Origin: Bacteroidota bacterium | Lineage (GTDB): Bacteria > Bacteroidota > Bacteroidia > Sphingobacteriales > Sphingobacteriaceae | Direction of reading: 5' to 3' | Length of the DNA: 35,966 bases | Assembly: GCA_013289045.1 (NCBI GenBank) | Contig: JABDAU010000039.1 | Span: 1 to 35,966 of the forward strand | In this document: positions 32,800 to 35,966 of the stretch, piece by piece | Layout: the number at the start of each line of letters is the position of its first letter | Numbering within the stretch: position 1 is the stretch's first letter | Program-made: the position numbers and the translations under genes | Notes under the pieces: generated by a model | What the model was told of the DNA's origin: nothing | The model's input: only the letters and a program-made list of their open reading frames with translations | Database searches by the model: none

Positions 32800-33038
32800 T
32801 CGGCAAAATCCTTCAAATTTTTTATTTGATCTGCATTGCATCCTGTGAAGGCGGCACTGCCATGCTTTGTCCATAATCCCCTGAAATAATTGTATGAAAT
32901 AATTGCTTAAAAAAAATAAACCGGCGAGGAAGCCTCACCGGTTCAAACAGATGACAGAACAGCCGTAACGCCAATCACTACTGCTCTTCATCCCCGGTTT
33001 TACTAACGACTAATCATTAACATAAAACAGTTAAATAT
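32790..33038 (+). promoter_or_regulatory. Structured leader RNA between the Cys peptide and the SusC gene
   Basis: Several hairpins can be drawn. TTGCTG/CGGCAA (32790-32806) overlaps the last Cys codons and the stop codon, so a stalled ribosome would mask it. CCTTCA/TGAAGG (32810-32851) encloses CAAAT/ATTTG. AACCGGCGAGG/CCTCACCGGTT (32919-32943, one mismatch) can form, but the left arm AAACCGG could instead pair with CCGGTTT near 32995. A T-rich run at 32818-32827 follows the first hairpin after an 11-nt spacer. Which structures compete cannot be settled by eye, but a ribosome-position switch is plausible. Confidence 0.4.
32909..32943 (-). terminator. Intrinsic terminator on the reverse strand inside the SusC leader
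   Basis: Read on the reverse strand, the hairpin AACCGGTGAGG-CTT-CCTCGCCGGTT is followed by TTTATTTTTTTT, a textbook terminator. Read forward, the A tract precedes the hairpin and no T tract follows. It would stop any transcript antisense to the SusC gene, or serve the forward RNA only as a structural hairpin. Confidence 0.5.
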
Positions 33039-35966
33039 ATGGAATTATATATCCATGCAAAAAATCTACTCTATAAGTTTCTAAAAACAATACCCTTCAT
33101 CTTACTGCCCGCTGCTGTATTTGCACAAAATGGCGGCACACCTCTAATTAATTCACACCTTGAAGGTAAAGTAATAGACAGTGCTACTAAACAACCTATT
33201 GCAGGCGTAGTACTCCAGATAAAAGGCGTAACACACTCAGTAGCAACAACACAGGACGGTCGCTTCACCTTTGTAACCGGCCAAAAACTCCCGTACACGC
33301 TTATTGTAACTTTTATCGGCTATAAAACAAAAGAGGTAATAGCCGATGGCAGCTTTCTAACCGTTTCGCTTGCCGAAAATACCACACAGCTGAATGATGT
33401 GGTGGTGGTAGGTTACGGTACACAGAAAAGAAGCGACCTGACAGGCTCCATTTCATCAGTACCTAAAAATATCCTTAATCAGCCTGTGGCTACGTTTGAC
33501 AATCTGCTGCAGGGAGCGGTTCCCGGCGTTTCTGTAACACAAAACTCAGGGCAGCCGGGCAGTACGGCCACTATCCGTATCCGGGGCGGTAACTCCATTT
33601 CGTTTGGTAATGCGCCGCTGTATGTAATAGACGGTTTCATTATTTATAATGATAACGATTACACCAATGTAGGCTCAAACGGCACAAGCACCAATGCCTT
33701 AGCAACTATAGACCCGAACGATATCGAATCGATAGAGGTATTGAAAGATGCCTCCGCAACAGCTATTTACGGCTCACACGGCGCTAATGGCGTAGTGATC
33801 ATCACCACCAAAAAAGGGAAGAAGGGTGTAAATAATGTAGCTTTTAGCACTTATTACGGCACGCAACGTGTAGCCAAGAAACTTGATCTGCTTAACGCTT
33901 CACAATGGGAATCATTAGTTGATGATGTAAATACCAGCGATGGAGCAGCCCAAACGTTTTCTTCAGCACAGATCGCTGCTGCAGGTACCGGTTCCGACTG
34001 GCAATCAGCCGCATTACGCAACGCGCCGATCCTGGATGACGAGTTGACGATATCAGGCGGTGATGAAAAATCGAGATACCTGATCTCCGGCGATTATTTC
34101 AACCAGAAAGGAGATATACTAAATACAGGATTTAAGCGATACTCGGCACGGGTGAATTATGAAAAAAACCTGTCGCAGAAGTTCAAGGTAACTACAAATG
34201 TGTTTGCCAGCCGTTCTACCGAAAACAAGCTATATGGCAGCGCTTACAATAGTGTAAATTTCAGTAATGCCTATGCAAATTTATTACTTACTTCCTCGCT
34301 TGCACAGATCAAAAATGCTGATGGCAGCTACAATATTACCAATCCATATTCGTCAACCCCAACCAATCCTTTACAGGATATCACGGCAACAACCAATATT
34401 ACAACGTTAACCCGGGTATTAGGAAATTTTGCAGCAGAATACAAGATCATCCCCGACCTGACATTAAAAATAAGTGCAGGCGCCGATCTTTTAAATACGG
34501 CACAGGATTATTACGCACCGTCATTCACAGGTTCGCCGGCAGGTAGCTCAACCGGTAATGCAGCAAAAGGATATGCGTCAATCGGCTCGGGCAATGAAGT
34601 AAGCTGGCTAAATGAAAATACGCTGACGTATGATCATAATTTTAATGATACACACTTTTTAACTGTGTTGGTGGGTTATACTGTTCAGTACACACAGTTT
34701 AGCTCGTCGGTAGCAATTGGGCAGAATTTTCCTAATGATTTGACATCATACAACAACCTGGCATATGCTGGTGTTGCCGATCTGCCTTCTTCAAGCTTTA
34801 TCAGCCAAACGCTGGATTCATACCTCGGAAGGGTAAACTATTCTTACCAGCATAAATACAACTTCACGGCTTCTATCCGTGCGGATGGTTCATCAAAACT
34901 GGGCGTTAATAACAAATGGGGCTATTTCCCTTCGGCAGGTTTTTCTTATAATATTGACAGAGAAGACTTTTTCAAGCCGCTCAAGCCAACGTTTAGTAGT
35001 ATAAAATTACGCCTGAGCGCTGGGCAGACAGGTAACTCCGAAGTGCCGCCTTATAGCTCATTAGCTTCGCTGGCGCCGACCAACTATTACTTTGGTGGCA
35101 AACTGGTAACAGGTATTGCGCCATCACAACTCGCAAACCCTGACCTGAAATGGGAAACCACTACGCAATATGACGGCGGCCTGGATATCGGGCTATTTGA
35201 CAACCGCATCAATTTAACTTTTGACGCTTACTACAAAAAAACAACCAACCTGCTGCTGAACGTTCCATTGCCGCTTTACACAGGTTATGCAAGTGAGCTG
35301 GAGAACGTAGGTAGCGTACAGAATAAAGGTATTGAGCTGGGTTTGAATACCGATAATATCAAATCCGATCACTTTAGCTGGAAAACCAATATCCAGTTTT
35401 CTACAAACAGGAATAAGATCTTAAACCTCGGCCCGGGTGTAAGCAGCTATTTCCCGGTAGCAGCAACAGGCCGCCAGTCGCCGGTAATTGTGCAGGTAGG
35501 TTTGCCGGTTGGTACCTTCTGGGGATATTCAACCAATGGCTTGCTTAATGCTAACGATCTGAAAAACGGCGCGCCGCTATTAGCAGGCGTACCGCAACAG
35601 GCCGGTGATACCAAATATGTTGATTTCAACCACGATGGCAAGATCACCACTGCCGATATGCATAACCTGGGCAGTGCGCAACCCAAATTTACAGGCGGCA
35701 TCACCAACACTTTCACTTATGATCATTTCGATTTGTCGGTATTTTTCCAGGGATCTTATGGTAATAAGATCTTCAATCTATTACAGCAAACACTCGAACG
35801 CCCTACGCTTACGCAAAATGCCTCGGCTACTTTGTTGAACAGGTGGACGCCTTCAAATCAAAACACGACAGTAGCGCGTGCAACAGATTCGCCTGTACCG
35901 CAGATCACAGACCGTTATATTGAGAATGGCTCATACCTGAAATTGAAAAATACCTCTTTGGGTTAC
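33039..35966 (+). CDS. SusC/RagA-family TonB-dependent receptor (3' end outside window)
   Basis: The frame from ATG 33039 stays open through the right edge (976 codons visible). The start gives a signal peptide (about 1-29, FILLPAAVFAQ), then a CarboxypepD_reg-like domain (about 40-120: LEGKVIDSATKQPIAGVVLQ), then the SusC signature VVVVGYGTQKRSDLTGSIS. The plug follows (RIRGGNSISFGNAPLYVIDG, IEVLKDASATAIYGSHGANG) and much of the beta-barrel. It takes up a nutrient across the outer membrane with TonB energy, normally together with a SusD lipoprotein that should follow downstream. The substrate is unknown; the Cys-rich leader upstream suggests a link to sulfur or cysteine supply. Confidence 0.95.
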   Translation, partial: MELYIHAKNLLYKFLKTIPFILLPAAVFAQNGGTPLINSHLEGKVIDSATKQPIAGVVLQIKGVTHSVATTQDGRFTFVTGQKLPYTLIVTFIGYKTKEVIADGSFLTVSLAENTTQLNDVVVVGYGTQKRSDLTGSISSVPKNILNQPVATFDNLLQGAVPGVSVTQNSGQPGSTATIRIRGGNSISFGNAPLYVIDGFIIYNDNDYTNVGSNGTSTNALATIDPNDIESIEVLKDASATAIYGSHGANGVVIITTKKGKKGVNNVAFSTYYGTQRVAKKLDLLNASQWESLVDDVNTSDGAAQTFSSAQIAAAGTGSDWQSAALRNAPILDDELTISGGDEKSRYLISGDYFNQKGDILNTGFKRYSARVNYEKNLSQKFKVTTNVFASRSTENKLYGSAYNSVNFSNAYANLLLTSSLAQIKNADGSYNITNPYSSTPTNPLQDITATTNITTLTRVLGNFAAEYKIIPDLTLKISAGADLLNTAQDYYAPSFTGSPAGSSTGNAAKGYASIGSGNEVSWLNENTLTYDHNFNDTHFLTVLVGYTVQYTQFSSSVAIGQNFPNDLTSYNNLAYAGVADLPSSSFISQTLDSYLGRVNYSYQHKYNFTASIRADGSSKLGVNNKWGYFPSAGFSYNIDREDFFKPLKPTFSSIKLRLSAGQTGNSEVPPYSSLASLAPTNYYFGGKLVTGIAPSQLANPDLKWETTTQYDGGLDIGLFDNRINLTFDAYYKKTTNLLLNVPLPLYTGYASELENVGSVQNKGIELGLNTDNIKSDHFSWKTNIQFSTNRNKILNLGPGVSSYFPVAATGRQSPVIVQVGLPVGTFWGYSTNGLLNANDLKNGAPLLAGVPQQAGDTKYVDFNHDGKITTADMHNLGSAQPKFTGGITNTFTYDHFDLSVFFQGSYGNKIFNLLQQTLERPTLTQNASATLLNRWTPSNQNTTVARATDSPVPQITDRYIENGSYLKLKNTSLGY

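Overview
The window looks like a chromosomal segment of a Bacteroidota bacterium, most likely family Sphingobacteriaceae (Mucilaginibacter/Pedobacter-like). This rests on a SusC-type TonB-dependent receptor, a DUF5686 outer-membrane protein, Bacteroidota-type promoter boxes (TAnnTTTG), a CXXXY-type CcmE, and the small-protein and ECF/anti-sigma styles typical of that group. The genus is inferred from protein style only. No rRNA, tRNA, CRISPR array or insertion sequence was recognised.

Layout. (1) 1-3970: the 3' end of a probable glutamate dehydrogenase, a nested inverted-repeat element, then cytochrome c maturation genes ccmE-ccmF and a dihaem cytochrome c, closed by a strong terminator. (2) 4000-22740: a large exopolysaccharide (EPS) locus. 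A forward operon encodes a half-length TolC-like protein, a Wzc/GumC-like chain-length protein, a GT2 synthase, a 47-aa membrane protein, an O-antigen ligase/Wzy-like protein and a glycosyltransferase. Next come two tandem paralogous GT2 genes in reverse, a Wzx-like flippase, and a reverse regulatory operon (membrane protein, receiver-PP2C phosphatase, STAS protein, HATPase anti-sigma-like protein). Two more GT2 genes and a hexapeptide acyltransferase follow. The locus ends with a receiver-like/phosphoglycosyl transferase fusion behind a stand-alone receiver, an HPt protein and a further GT2. The export, polymerisation, flipping, chain-initiation and regulatory parts are all present. The embedded partner-switching and phosphorelay genes suggest that polymer production is controlled post-translationally.

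(3) 22900-24890: an ECF sigma factor and an anti-sigma-like protein with a beta-barrel-like tail, closed by a terminator. (4) 24900-29370: a small stress/detoxification cluster (DinB, VOC, a small protein, DoxX-like) divergent from a GlxA-type AraC regulator, then a YCII/DGPF protein and an ECF42-like sigma factor separated only by a terminator hairpin. (5) 29400-32177: a small hypothetical gene converging on a DUF5686 outer-membrane protein. (6) 32178-35966: a non-coding stretch, then the most unusual item of the window: a promoter and a 29-codon leader ORF ending in Cys-Cys-Cys-Met-Cys-Cys-Cys-Cys, a structured 240-nt leader, and a SusC/RagA receptor gene cut by the window edge. This looks like a cysteine-sensing attenuator controlling a nutrient receptor. 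The mechanism is inferred; the peptide and promoter are read directly from the sequence.
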